Shown here one piece after another: positions 26,247-33,330 of a stretch of 63,351 bases of DNA. Under the pieces are notes generated by a model. The model was not told the DNA's origin and did no database searches. It saw nothing but the letters and a program-made list of their open reading frames with translations. The translations under genes and the position numbers were made by a program. The DNA lies in assembly GCA_038210495.1 (NCBI GenBank), contig JBBQWR010000034.1, positions 1 to 63,351 on the forward strand, in the 5' to 3' direction. How positions within the stretch are numbered: the stretch's first letter is position 1; each line of letters starts with the position of its first letter. The DNA comes from JBBQWR01 sp038210495 (GTDB taxonomy: Bacteria; Planctomycetota; Planctomycetia; Pirellulales; DATAWG01).

Positions 26247-26777
26247 ATGCCCGACACACCGTTTCTCGAGCGATTGAAGCAGCGATTTGGCGACAAGATC
26301 ACCGGCGCCAACCTCGAGGCGATCGATCCGTGGATTGAGATTTCGCCCGGCGGTCTGCTCGAGGTTTGCAAGTATCTGCGCGATGAGCTCGATTTGCGGT
26401 TCAACTTTTTGAATTGCATCTCGGTCGTCGATTACTTCGAGGCGGATCCCAAAAAGGCGGTGAAGGTCGCTTGGAAGCCGCACCTGGAGGTCGTCTATCA
26501 CTTGTGGAGCGTGCCGCATCGAGTTTCTCTCGTGCTTAAGGTCATGCTGCCCCGCTGGAAAGATGATATCTCCGGCCAAATTCCCGACCTGCCCTCCGTA
26601 AGTCACATCTGGCGGACGGCCGACTGGCACGAGCGCGAGCTATACGATCTGTCGGGTGTTCGCTTCGTCGGCCATCCCAACCTGCGGCGAATCCTTTGCC
26701 CGGAGGATTGGGTCGGCCATCCGCTGCGCCGGGACTACGAAATGCCGCTCGAGTATCACGGCATCCGCAACCGGTAA
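26247..26777 (+). CDS. nuoC: NADH-quinone oxidoreductase subunit C
   Basis: This 176-residue peripheral-arm subunit of complex I corresponds to the 30-kDa mitochondrial subunit. The signature HIWRTADWHERELYDLSGV and FVGHPNLRRILCPEDWVGHP is intact, followed by PLRRDYEMP. The length is normal for stand-alone NuoC. It is followed 44 bp later by nuoD and is surely cotranscribed. No clear Shine-Dalgarno site precedes the ATG. Confidence 0.95.
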   Translation: MPDTPFLERLKQRFGDKITGANLEAIDPWIEISPGGLLEVCKYLRDELDLRFNFLNCISVVDYFEADPKKAVKVAWKPHLEVVYHLWSVPHRVSLVLKVMLPRWKDDISGQIPDLPSVSHIWRTADWHERELYDLSGVRFVGHPNLRRILCPEDWVGHPLRRDYEMPLEYHGIRNR

Positions 26778-26821
26778 TTCAAGTCAAACGCTTCCTCCCG
26801 AAATAACTGCCTCCGAAATTC

Positions 26822-28027
26822 ATGGCTACTTATACCGACGATCCCCGGGTCATCGAGTTCGACGTCCGCACGGACGAGATGCTTGTGAACATGGGCCCGC
26901 AGCATCCCAGCACGCACGGCGTGCTCCGGCTCGTGCTGCGAACCGATGGCGAGGTGGTATCCGAGGTCACGCCGCACATCGGCTATCTGCATCGCTGCGC
27001 CGAGAAGATCGGCGAGAATCTCACTCCCCGGCAGTGGATTCCTTATACCGACCGGATGGATTATCTGGCCGGGATGAACATGAACCTCGGCTGGGCTCTG
27101 ACGGTTGAAAAGCTGATGAAGCTCGAACTGCCCGAGAAGGCGAAGCATCTGCGGGTGCTGATCGCCGAACTGGGGCGGATCGCGAGTCACCTGGTCGGCA
27201 TGGGCGCCTATGGGCTGGACCTCGGCTCGTTCAGCCCGTTTCTCTACGCCTTCCGCGAGCGGGAGCGGATCTTGGACCTGTTCGAGGAAGTCTGCGGCGC
27301 TCGGCTCACATATAGCTACATCACGGTCGGCGGCGCCACGGCCGATCTGCCGCGCGGCTGGCTGCAGAAATGCGAACAGTTCCTCGACCAGTTTGAGCCG
27401 ATCATCAAGGAATATCACACGCTACTGACCAGCAACGCGATCTTCATCCGCCGGGCCGCCGGCATCGGCCTGTTGACTCCCGAGATGGCGATCGACTATG
27501 GCTGCACGGGCCCCGTACTACGCGGTAGCGGCGTCGATCAAGACTTGCGCCGCGATGGCGAAGAGCGCTATACCGAAATGTACGATGGCTATGCGTTTGA
27601 AGTGATCGTCGAAAAGGACGGCCACTACCCGCGCGATCACCAATATCCGCCGGTGCCCCACTTGGCCGTGCTAGGCGATTGTTGGCACCGTTTCTATGTG
27701 CGGATGCTGGAGGTGGTTCAATCGGTCGATCTGGTGCGGCAGGCGATCGACCGCTACAGCACGGCCAAAGGTTCGTGGGGAGAACCGGTGAAGCTCGCCG
27801 AAAAGCTGCCCAAGGGAGAGGCATATCTGGAGACCGAAGCCCCGCGCGGTCAGATGGGCTTTTATATCGTTAGCGAAGGGGGCTCGATCCCCTGGCGTGC
27901 CCGCGCACGCAGCAGTTGCTTCTGCAATCTGTCAGTCACGCATGAGTTGTGCCGCGGCTGTTTGATCGCCGACGTCCCGGCGATCGTTGGCTCGCTGGAT
28001 ATCGTGATGGGCGAGATCGATCGATGA
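26822..28027 (+). CDS. nuoD: NADH-quinone oxidoreductase subunit D
   Basis: This 401-residue, 49-kDa-type subunit lines the quinone-binding site with NuoB. The quinone-site motif MGPQHPSTHGVLRLVL is present, as are HIGYLHRCAEKIGE, YTDRMDYLAGMN and the end GSLDIVMGEIDR. Near the C-terminus, where most NuoD read SFVNLxxLxxxLKGHMIADV, this one reads CFCNLSVTHELCRGCLIADV, giving four extra cysteines in a CxC-x8-CxxC pattern. The rest of the family pattern is intact, so I expect a working subunit. The partner NuoB is not in this window. Confidence 0.95.
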   Translation: MATYTDDPRVIEFDVRTDEMLVNMGPQHPSTHGVLRLVLRTDGEVVSEVTPHIGYLHRCAEKIGENLTPRQWIPYTDRMDYLAGMNMNLGWALTVEKLMKLELPEKAKHLRVLIAELGRIASHLVGMGAYGLDLGSFSPFLYAFRERERILDLFEEVCGARLTYSYITVGGATADLPRGWLQKCEQFLDQFEPIIKEYHTLLTSNAIFIRRAAGIGLLTPEMAIDYGCTGPVLRGSGVDQDLRRDGEERYTEMYDGYAFEVIVEKDGHYPRDHQYPPVPHLAVLGDCWHRFYVRMLEVVQSVDLVRQAIDRYSTAKGSWGEPVKLAEKLPKGEAYLETEAPRGQMGFYIVSEGGSIPWRARARSSCFCNLSVTHELCRGCLIADVPAIVGSLDIVMGEIDR

Positions 28028-28039
28028 ATGGCGCGGCGA

Positions 28040-28140
28040 TTCGTAGGTCAGCCACTCCGTGCCTGACATGAGGTTAACTCGCGGTCTCGGATTTATCGAC
28101 CCTGTCGTCGCGCTCGTCAGCAGGATGCCTGACTAACATC
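28040..28140. repeat. dispersed GTAGGTCAG...TGCCTGAC repeat
   Basis: CGTAGGTCAG at 28042-28051 and CAGGATGCCTGACTAA at 28120-28135 match the pieces at 38307-38330 (GGCAGGATGCCTGACCTACG) in inverted orientation. It lies directly before uvsE. Confidence 0.55.
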
Positions 28141-28153
28141 GCTGTTGTTATCC

Positions 28154-29089
28154 ATGCTCCGTCTCGGCCTCTGCTGCATTTTTCGCGATGAGCCAATCAA
28201 ATTCGCCACCACGACGGCCACCGCTGTCGCCAAGATGCAGCGGTCCGACGGGTTGGCCAAGTTGTCGGCATTGTGTCTTGCGAACGCAAATGCGCTGTTG
28301 GCCGCGCTTCAATTTTGCGCCGGCAACAGTATCGGTTGCTTCCGAATCAACAGCCAGATTCTGCCAATCAAGACGCATCCGACGCAGGGCTACGAGATCG
28401 ACGATCTTCCCCAGGCCGACGAAATCGTCGCTCGGTTCCGCGAGTGCGGCCGGTTTGCGGCCGCTCACAATTTGCGAACGTGTTTTCACCCCGATCAATT
28501 TATCGTGTTGAACTCGCAGCGGCCCGATGTCGTCGCGGCGTCGCTTCGGGAACTCGAATATCAAGCGGAGGTCGCCGAGTGGATCGGGGCCGACGTCATC
28601 AATATCCACGGCGGCGGCGTTTTTGGGGACAAGCCGGCGGCCCTCGCAAATTTCGCTCGCAATCTTGGTCGGCTTTCCGAGGAAGCCCGATCGCGAATCA
28701 CCGTTGAGAACGACGACAAGCTTTATACGCCCGCCGATCTGCTACCCATTTGTCGCGCGGCCGGTATTCCCCTGGTGTACGACGTTCACCATCACCGCTG
28801 CAACGCCGACGGCCTTTCCGTCGAAGAAGCGACGACAGCAGCCATCGCCACCTGGAACCGCCAGCCGCTTTTTCACATCTCCAGCCCGCTCGAAGGCTGG
28901 CACGGACCGAAGCCGCAGCGGCACCACGACTTTATCGACATCGCCGATTTTCCGACTTGCTGGCGCGGACTCGACGTGACCGTGGAAGTCGAGGCCAAGG
29001 CCAAGGAAGTGGCCGTGCTGCAGCTAAAGAACGAACTAACGGCGCCTATCGCCGGACCTACTCGTCCTGCGTCAGATCGCCTTCGGTGA
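28154..29089 (+). CDS. uvsE: UV DNA damage endonuclease
   Basis: This 311-residue UVDE-family TIM-barrel nuclease nicks 5' of UV photoproducts. The metal and lesion-pocket motifs are LGLCCIF at the start, FHPDQFIVLNSQ, VINIHGGGVFGDK, ITVENDD, VYDVHHHRCN and HISSPLEGWHGPK. I use the ATG at 28154; a TTG three codons earlier is possible. Its last 32 bp overlap the end of the convergent ACT-domain gene. This alternative excision repair enzyme is sporadic among bacteria and fits an exposed aquatic or soil lifestyle. Confidence 0.93.
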   Translation: MLRLGLCCIFRDEPIKFATTTATAVAKMQRSDGLAKLSALCLANANALLAALQFCAGNSIGCFRINSQILPIKTHPTQGYEIDDLPQADEIVARFRECGRFAAAHNLRTCFHPDQFIVLNSQRPDVVAASLRELEYQAEVAEWIGADVINIHGGGVFGDKPAALANFARNLGRLSEEARSRITVENDDKLYTPADLLPICRAAGIPLVYDVHHHRCNADGLSVEEATTAAIATWNRQPLFHISSPLEGWHGPKPQRHHDFIDIADFPTCWRGLDVTVEVEAKAKEVAVLQLKNELTAPIAGPTRPASDRLR

Positions 29090-29549
29090 TCATCGAAAAG
29101 CCCTTTTGGGCCAGGGTGTCCATCCCCATCTCGATGTTGTCGACCATCAGGGCCACGGCCGGGCGGCCATGCGGGCGAACGAGAATCGGATAGGCCTGGA
29201 TGATATTCACCTCGGCCTGCAACAGGGCCGTGCAGATTCGCAGCAAGGCTTGATCGCCCGTCGGAAGCTCGACGCCGATCAGATCAGTTTCGATCAGGGC
29301 CAGGCCGGCGCGTTCGAGAATCTCGCGTCCTTGCTCCGGATGACTGAGCAAGAAACGGACGAAGGCACATTCGGCCGAGTCGTTGATCGAGAGGGCGACG
29401 ATCCGCACTTTGCTTCCCTCGAACCGGCGGATCACTTCGAGCAATTGGCCGACGCGGTTTTCGAGAAACACCGTGAATTGGCGAATCGACGGATAATTCC
29501 GACCGCGAATCGTGCCGTATCCCGTTCCCGCTCCCTCGCCGATACTCAT
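29058..29549 (-). CDS. ACT-domain protein (double ACT)
   Basis: This 163-residue protein has two ACT-like halves. The first is RQFTVFLENRVGQLLEVIRR followed by VRIVALSINDSAECAFVRFL. The second is TALLQAEVNIIQAYPILVRP followed by RPAVALMVDNIEMGMDTL. Stand-alone ACT pairs bind amino acids and often resemble small regulatory subunits such as those of acetolactate synthase, but no synthase gene is adjacent. GAGG lies about 10 bp before the ATG. The ligand is unknown. Confidence 0.8.
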   Translation of the reverse strand: MSIGEGAGTGYGTIRGRNYPSIRQFTVFLENRVGQLLEVIRRFEGSKVRIVALSINDSAECAFVRFLLSHPEQGREILERAGLALIETDLIGVELPTGDQALLRICTALLQAEVNIIQAYPILVRPHGRPAVALMVDNIEMGMDTLAQKGFSMITEGDLTQDE

Positions 29550-29796
29550 GATTTCGCATCCTCGATCGCCGTTGGATGAAGCTAGCAGACAAAGTATAAG
29601 GGGCGAAAATGCCCGGCGTCAAACGGCGGGAGCATTAGCGGAGCGTCGGACAAGGTGCCGCCGTGTTGTGCCGCCATGCGAAAATAACGCTCGGTACGGC
29701 GCGGCAGGATGCCGCGGCTATGGAGGGCGCTTTATCGACCTTCGCCGCCTATAATTCTGGCTGAATCGTTCTATTTTTCCACGCGGTTGCGCCCGA

Positions 29797-29825
29797 TTGA
29801 CGACGCCTGCGATAGACCGTACAAC
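29797..29825 (+). promoter_or_regulatory. promoter for the SRP RNA
   Basis: TTGACG (29797-29802, five of six -35 positions), a 17 bp spacer and TACAAC (29820-29825) predict a start near 29832. That is where the SRP RNA helix begins, and the agreement strengthens both calls. Confidence 0.65.
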
Positions 29826-29831
29826 TCGTAA

Positions 29832-29975
29832 GCCGTGCAGTCGCGCGGCAGCGCGGCCTCTGATGAGAGGCCCCCGCAAAGGGGAGCTGTGAACCTGGTC
29901 AGGACGAAAGTAGCAGCCATAAGCAGTCATCTCTTTGTGCGGTGGGTCTCTCATCAGGCGCCGGCTGCACGCGGC
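29832..29975 (+). ncRNA. ffs: signal recognition particle RNA
   Basis: The conserved domain IV is clear: CTGTGAACCTGGTCAGG, then ACGAAAG and TAGCAGCC. The flanks pair into a long helix. GCCTCTGATGAGAGGCCC on the left pairs with GGGTCTCTCATCAGGC on the right, and CCGTGCAGTCG on the left pairs with CGGCTGCACGCGG on the right. The size, about 144 nt, is larger than E. coli 4.5S (114) and lacks an Alu domain. It lies just upstream of dnaX, a common bacterial arrangement. Ends are estimated from pairing to within a few bases. Confidence 0.9.
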
Positions 29976-29998
29976 CGCCGTCCACCGGAGGGACCTCA

Positions 29999-31915
29999 GT
30001 GTCATCCCCACCTGTCTCGCCTCAATCTCAGCCCGATTCCAGCTTGAATCCCGACATCGGCGCCGATGCGAATTCCGCAACTCAGCAGGGCGCCCGCCCC
30101 GGCGAGTATGTCGTCGTGGCGCGGCGCTATCGCCCGCAAGCCTTCGCCGAGTTAATCGGTCAGGAGCATGTCGGCCGTGGACTAACCGGTGCGATTCTGT
30201 CCAGTCGCGTCGGCCATGCGTATCTATTCACGGGCGCTCGTGGAGTCGGAAAAACTTCCGCCGCCCGGATTCTGGGAAAAGCGCTGAACTGCGAACGAGG
30301 TCCGTCGCCGATTCCCTGCAATGTCTGCGATTCGTGTCTAAGCATCAGCGCGGGAAGCGATGTGGATGTGCTGGAAATCGATGGCGCCAGTAATCGCGGC
30401 ATCGACGACATCCGCCAACTGCGGCAGAACGTCAATATTCGGCCTAGCCGGTCGCGGTTCAAGGTGTACATCATCGACGAAGTGCACATGCTCAGCAAAG
30501 ATGCGTTCAACGCGCTGCTGAAGACGCTCGAAGAGCCGCCGGAGCATGTAAAATTCATCTTCTGCACGACCGAGCCCGAAAAAATCCCGATCACGATTCT
30601 TTCCCGCTGCCAACGATACGACTTCGCCGGCATTCAATCGGGCTCGATCGCCGAGCGGCTGAAGCAAATCGCCGACGCCGAGGGAGTGCAGGCCGAGCCC
30701 GAGGCGCTGGCCGTGCTCGCTCGCCGAGCCGCCGGATCGATGCGCGATAGCCAATCGCTGCTCGAACAACTGCTGGCTTTCGGCTCGCGAACGATCACGG
30801 TCGCGGACGTGCATTCGATGCTCGGCACAGCCGGCGTCGAGCGACTCGCCGAACTCGTGCGGCATTTGGTCGATCGCGATACGGCGGCCGCGCTTCAGGA
30901 TTTGGACAAGGCCCTGAACGAAGGGGTGGAAATCGGCCAACTTCTCGATCAGCTGTTGGGCTATTTTCGCGATGTGATGGCCGTCGCCGTCGGTTGCCCC
31001 GCGGAGAGTTTGCTCCACACGTCCAGCGGCGACCAACCGGAGGTCAAAGCGGCGGCGGAGCGACTGGGGCTCACGACGATCTTGGCCATGATGCAGATTT
31101 TGGATCAGACGATTTCGCGCCTGCGGTACAGCACGCACGGGCGAACGCTCGCCGAGTTGGCGCTCGCCCGAATCGCGAATCTCGAGGATCTCGACAACCT
31201 GTCTGAACTCGCGGCGGGGCTTCGCAGCGGCGCTGCGGCGTCGGCGGGACCGGCCTCGGCAGGAATGTCATCCGCGGGAACATCATCCGCAGGAACATCA
31301 TCCGCAGTGCGATCGACACAATCCGCGATGATGGCAAAAAAAAAAGTTGACTTGAGCGAGCCGGATATTTCGGTTCAGCCTGCTTCGTCCGCTCGCACTT
31401 CAATCGATGGATCGACAGGCCACCCATCAAATGGAGTCGACCAGCACAATGCACCGGTGGCTGCCGCGGATGATGCAACGCCCATCGCGCTCACGCTCGA
31501 ATCCGCCAAGTCGCTGTGGCAGCAAGCCGTGTCCGCGGTCGACGATATGACGGCCGACCATGCAAAACTGGCGCACGATCTGGCCATTCTCGGGCCGAGC
31601 CAACTGTCCGTGATCTTCGCGGCGAAGTATAATTTCAGCAAAGCCGCATGCGAGAAACCGGAACGGGCGTCGAAGCTGGAAGCCGCCTTGGCCGAGATCG
31701 CCGGCCGGCGCATCGGACTAAAGTTCAGCGTGGTCGCCGAAGCCGAGCCCGAGGCCAATGGAGCCCGGCGAACCGTTTCCCCGCGGCAGCGCAAAGTCGA
31801 GTTGGAAAAGGAACTTCGCACGCGTCCACTCGTTCAACGAGCCATGCAATTGTTTGGCGCCCAAGAAATAGCCGTCACGGAGAAGCCTGAATGTTCAAAG
31901 GACTCGGCAACCTAA
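29999..31915 (+). CDS. dnaX: DNA polymerase III subunit gamma/tau
   Basis: This is the clamp-loader ATPase, 638 residues. Walker A is GARGVGKTS at 79-87, the zinc cysteines are C98/C107/C110/C113, VYIIDEVHMLSKDAFNALLK is Walker B, and the SRC motif is ILSRCQRYDF. I start at the GTG at 29999 because GGAGGGA lies 5 bp upstream. A three-fold 15-bp repeat (31259-31303) codes a Ser/Ala/Gly linker. A run of ten A (31336-31345) follows at codons 446-449. A shift to either other frame there meets a stop within three codons, giving a gamma-like product of about 450 residues. The last 25 bp overlap ybaB. Confidence 0.95.
   Translation: MSSPPVSPQSQPDSSLNPDIGADANSATQQGARPGEYVVVARRYRPQAFAELIGQEHVGRGLTGAILSSRVGHAYLFTGARGVGKTSAARILGKALNCERGPSPIPCNVCDSCLSISAGSDVDVLEIDGASNRGIDDIRQLRQNVNIRPSRSRFKVYIIDEVHMLSKDAFNALLKTLEEPPEHVKFIFCTTEPEKIPITILSRCQRYDFAGIQSGSIAERLKQIADAEGVQAEPEALAVLARRAAGSMRDSQSLLEQLLAFGSRTITVADVHSMLGTAGVERLAELVRHLVDRDTAAALQDLDKALNEGVEIGQLLDQLLGYFRDVMAVAVGCPAESLLHTSSGDQPEVKAAAERLGLTTILAMMQILDQTISRLRYSTHGRTLAELALARIANLEDLDNLSELAAGLRSGAAASAGPASAGMSSAGTSSAGTSSAVRSTQSAMMAKKKVDLSEPDISVQPASSARTSIDGSTGHPSNGVDQHNAPVAAADDATPIALTLESAKSLWQQAVSAVDDMTADHAKLAHDLAILGPSQLSVIFAAKYNFSKAACEKPERASKLEAALAEIAGRRIGLKFSVVAEAEPEANGARRTVSPRQRKVELEKELRTRPLVQRAMQLFGAQEIAVTEKPECSKDSAT
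31259..31303 (+). repeat. 15-bp tandem repeat inside dnaX
   Basis: There are three near-identical units of GCAGGAACATCATCC, in frame, encoding repeated Ala-Gly-(Met/Thr)-Ser-Ser in the linker between the ATPase core and the tau C-terminus. The last unit ends 32 bp before the A10 run. Confidence 0.85.
31336..31361 (+). promoter_or_regulatory. candidate programmed slippage site in dnaX
   Basis: Ten A (31336-31345) precede GTTGACTTGA. In the -1 frame the next codons are AGT TGA; in the +1 frame they are TTG ACT TGA. GCGAGC at 31356-31361 can pair with GCTCGC at 31391-31396, with a few inner pairs, giving a weak downstream stem about 10 nt after the run. Confidence 0.6.
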
Positions 31916-32244
31916 GCTCGCTCGTCAAGCAAGCCCAAGAAATGGGAGGCCGGCTACAAGCGCTCAACGAGGATCTCAAGGGGCGCCGCGTGATTGGCCG
32001 GGCCGGCGCCGACTTCGTCCAAGTCGAAGCCAACGGCTTGGGCCAAGTGCTGAAAATCATTATCGACCCCGGGCTCGTCGAGCGACGCGATCGAGAAATG
32101 CTCGAAGATTTGATTCCGGCCGCCGTGAATCAGGCCCTCACTAAAGCTAAGGAAATGCACGCCGAAGCGGTTCGTGGAATTACTGGTGGCATGAATCTAC
32201 CAGGGATGGAAGATTTGCTCGGCGGGATTCAGAAAACCGAGTAA
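31891..32244 (+). CDS. ybaB: YbaB/EbfC nucleoid-associated protein
   Basis: This 117-residue DNA-binding dimer is usually encoded between dnaX and recR, as here. MFKGLGNLSSLVKQAQEMGG, a central strand pattern (DFVQVEANGLGQVLKIIIDP) and DLIPAAVNQALTKAKEMHAE are typical. It overlaps the end of dnaX by 25 bp, suggesting coupled translation. A truncated gamma product would end about 540 bp upstream, so slippage in dnaX could alter this coupling. Confidence 0.95.
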   Translation: MFKGLGNLSSLVKQAQEMGGRLQALNEDLKGRRVIGRAGADFVQVEANGLGQVLKIIIDPGLVERRDREMLEDLIPAAVNQALTKAKEMHAEAVRGITGGMNLPGMEDLLGGIQKTE

Positions 32245-32273
32245 ACCCGCTCATGGGGCCGGAGATATAACCG

Positions 32274-32380
32274 CTCTCCGGGGCTTCGGCGAAGCGCCTT
32301 CAACCCCGGACACCCTGCCCTCCTTCGTTCCCCTGCCCTCCTTCGTTCCCCTGCTCTCGTTTGTTCCCCTGACTTCAATC
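32274..32380. repeat. GGGGCTTCGGCGAAGCG element plus 18-bp tandem repeat
   Basis: The dispersed core is at 32277-32300. It is followed by an 18-bp unit, TGCCCTCCTTCGTTCCCC, at 32316-32333, 32334-32351 and a diverged copy at 32352-32369, with a fragment after that. All lie in the ybaB-recR gap. Confidence 0.75.
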
Positions 32381-32416
32381 GTCCCTGACCCCCGACCGCT
32401 TGTCCCCGGCGCCGAT

Positions 32417-33016
32417 ATGTCGCAAATCACTGAGTCCGTCGGTCGGTTGATCGATGAATTGGCGAAGTTGCCCGGCATCGGCCGCAAGTCGGCGGAACGC
32501 TTGGCCTACCATATCCTGCGCGTTCACAAAACCGAGGCGATGGGTCTGGCCGACGCGATCCGCAGCGTCAAGGAAAACGTTCGCTACTGTCAAACATGCT
32601 TCAATTTGGCTGAATCGGAGCTTTGTGCGATATGTCGCGACCCGACTCGCGATGGCCGAATTCTCTGCGTCGTCGAGCAGCCTCGCGATTTAATGGCTCT
32701 CGAACAGGCCGGCGCTTTCAAGGGACTCTACCACGTGTTGCTCGGGCGGATCGCTCCACTTGAAGGAATCGGCCCCGACCAATTGACGATCGGTCCGCTC
32801 GTCGATCGGGTAAGAACGGGCCAATTCGCCGAACTCATCATGGGCACAAATCCAACCCTGGAGGGGGATGGCACGGCGCTGTATATCGCGAATCAATTGA
32901 ACGAAACGCCCATTTCGATCACCCGACTAGCACGCGGGATCACCACCGGCAGCGTCCTGGAGTTTGCCAATCGTGAAATTCTTGCCGACGCGCTTTCCGG
33001 GCGTCAGAAATTTTGA
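32417..33016 (+). CDS. recR: recombination mediator RecR
   Basis: This 199-residue protein works with RecF/RecO to load RecA on gapped DNA. The helix-hairpin-helix (LAKLPGIGRKSAERLAYHIL), the zinc finger CQTCFNLAESELCAICRD, the Toprim domain (LCVVEQPRDLMALEQAG) and the C-terminal GDGTALYIANQL are all in place. The length matches E. coli RecR (201). It completes the ffs-dnaX-ybaB-recR cluster, although a 172 bp repeat-filled gap separates it from ybaB. Confidence 0.96.
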   Translation: MSQITESVGRLIDELAKLPGIGRKSAERLAYHILRVHKTEAMGLADAIRSVKENVRYCQTCFNLAESELCAICRDPTRDGRILCVVEQPRDLMALEQAGAFKGLYHVLLGRIAPLEGIGPDQLTIGPLVDRVRTGQFAELIMGTNPTLEGDGTALYIANQLNETPISITRLARGITTGSVLEFANREILADALSGRQKF

Positions 33017-33330
33017 CGCTGGCAAAAGCCGGATCGGGATACGGCAAATCGATAATTGAATCGAGCGGGCGGGCGTGGTTCTCGATGTTTCAGGAGCCCA
33101 TTATTCTGGTTGCATCACTCTCCGGGGCTTCGGCGAAGCGCCTCCAGCCCCCGCCACCCGATGCGATAATGTTCGCGATCGGAAGATTCTGCAGAATGCG
33201 CAGAATACCCCGGACAGAACTCGAGTGGGCGGCAAATCGGCTGCGCGTCCGTGCGCGTGATATGGTATAAATGAAGATGAGAGACGATCTCTTCGAGAAC
33301 GTCTGAGCCATCCGGACGGATAGAAACTCC
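33017..33330. other. recR-rpoN intergenic region with a dispersed repeat
   Basis: The GGGGCTTCGGCGAAGCG element occupies 33119-33160. GTATAAATGAAGATGAG around 33263-33279 contains a TATAAA that could be a -10 box for rpoN, without a clear -35 box. A short plus-strand frame here has no support. Confidence 0.5.

Noticed and set aside
31336..31345. The A10 run as a sequencing error that breaks dnaX
   Set aside because: With ten A the frame is intact through the full tau tail to the normal overlap with ybaB, so the given length is coherent.
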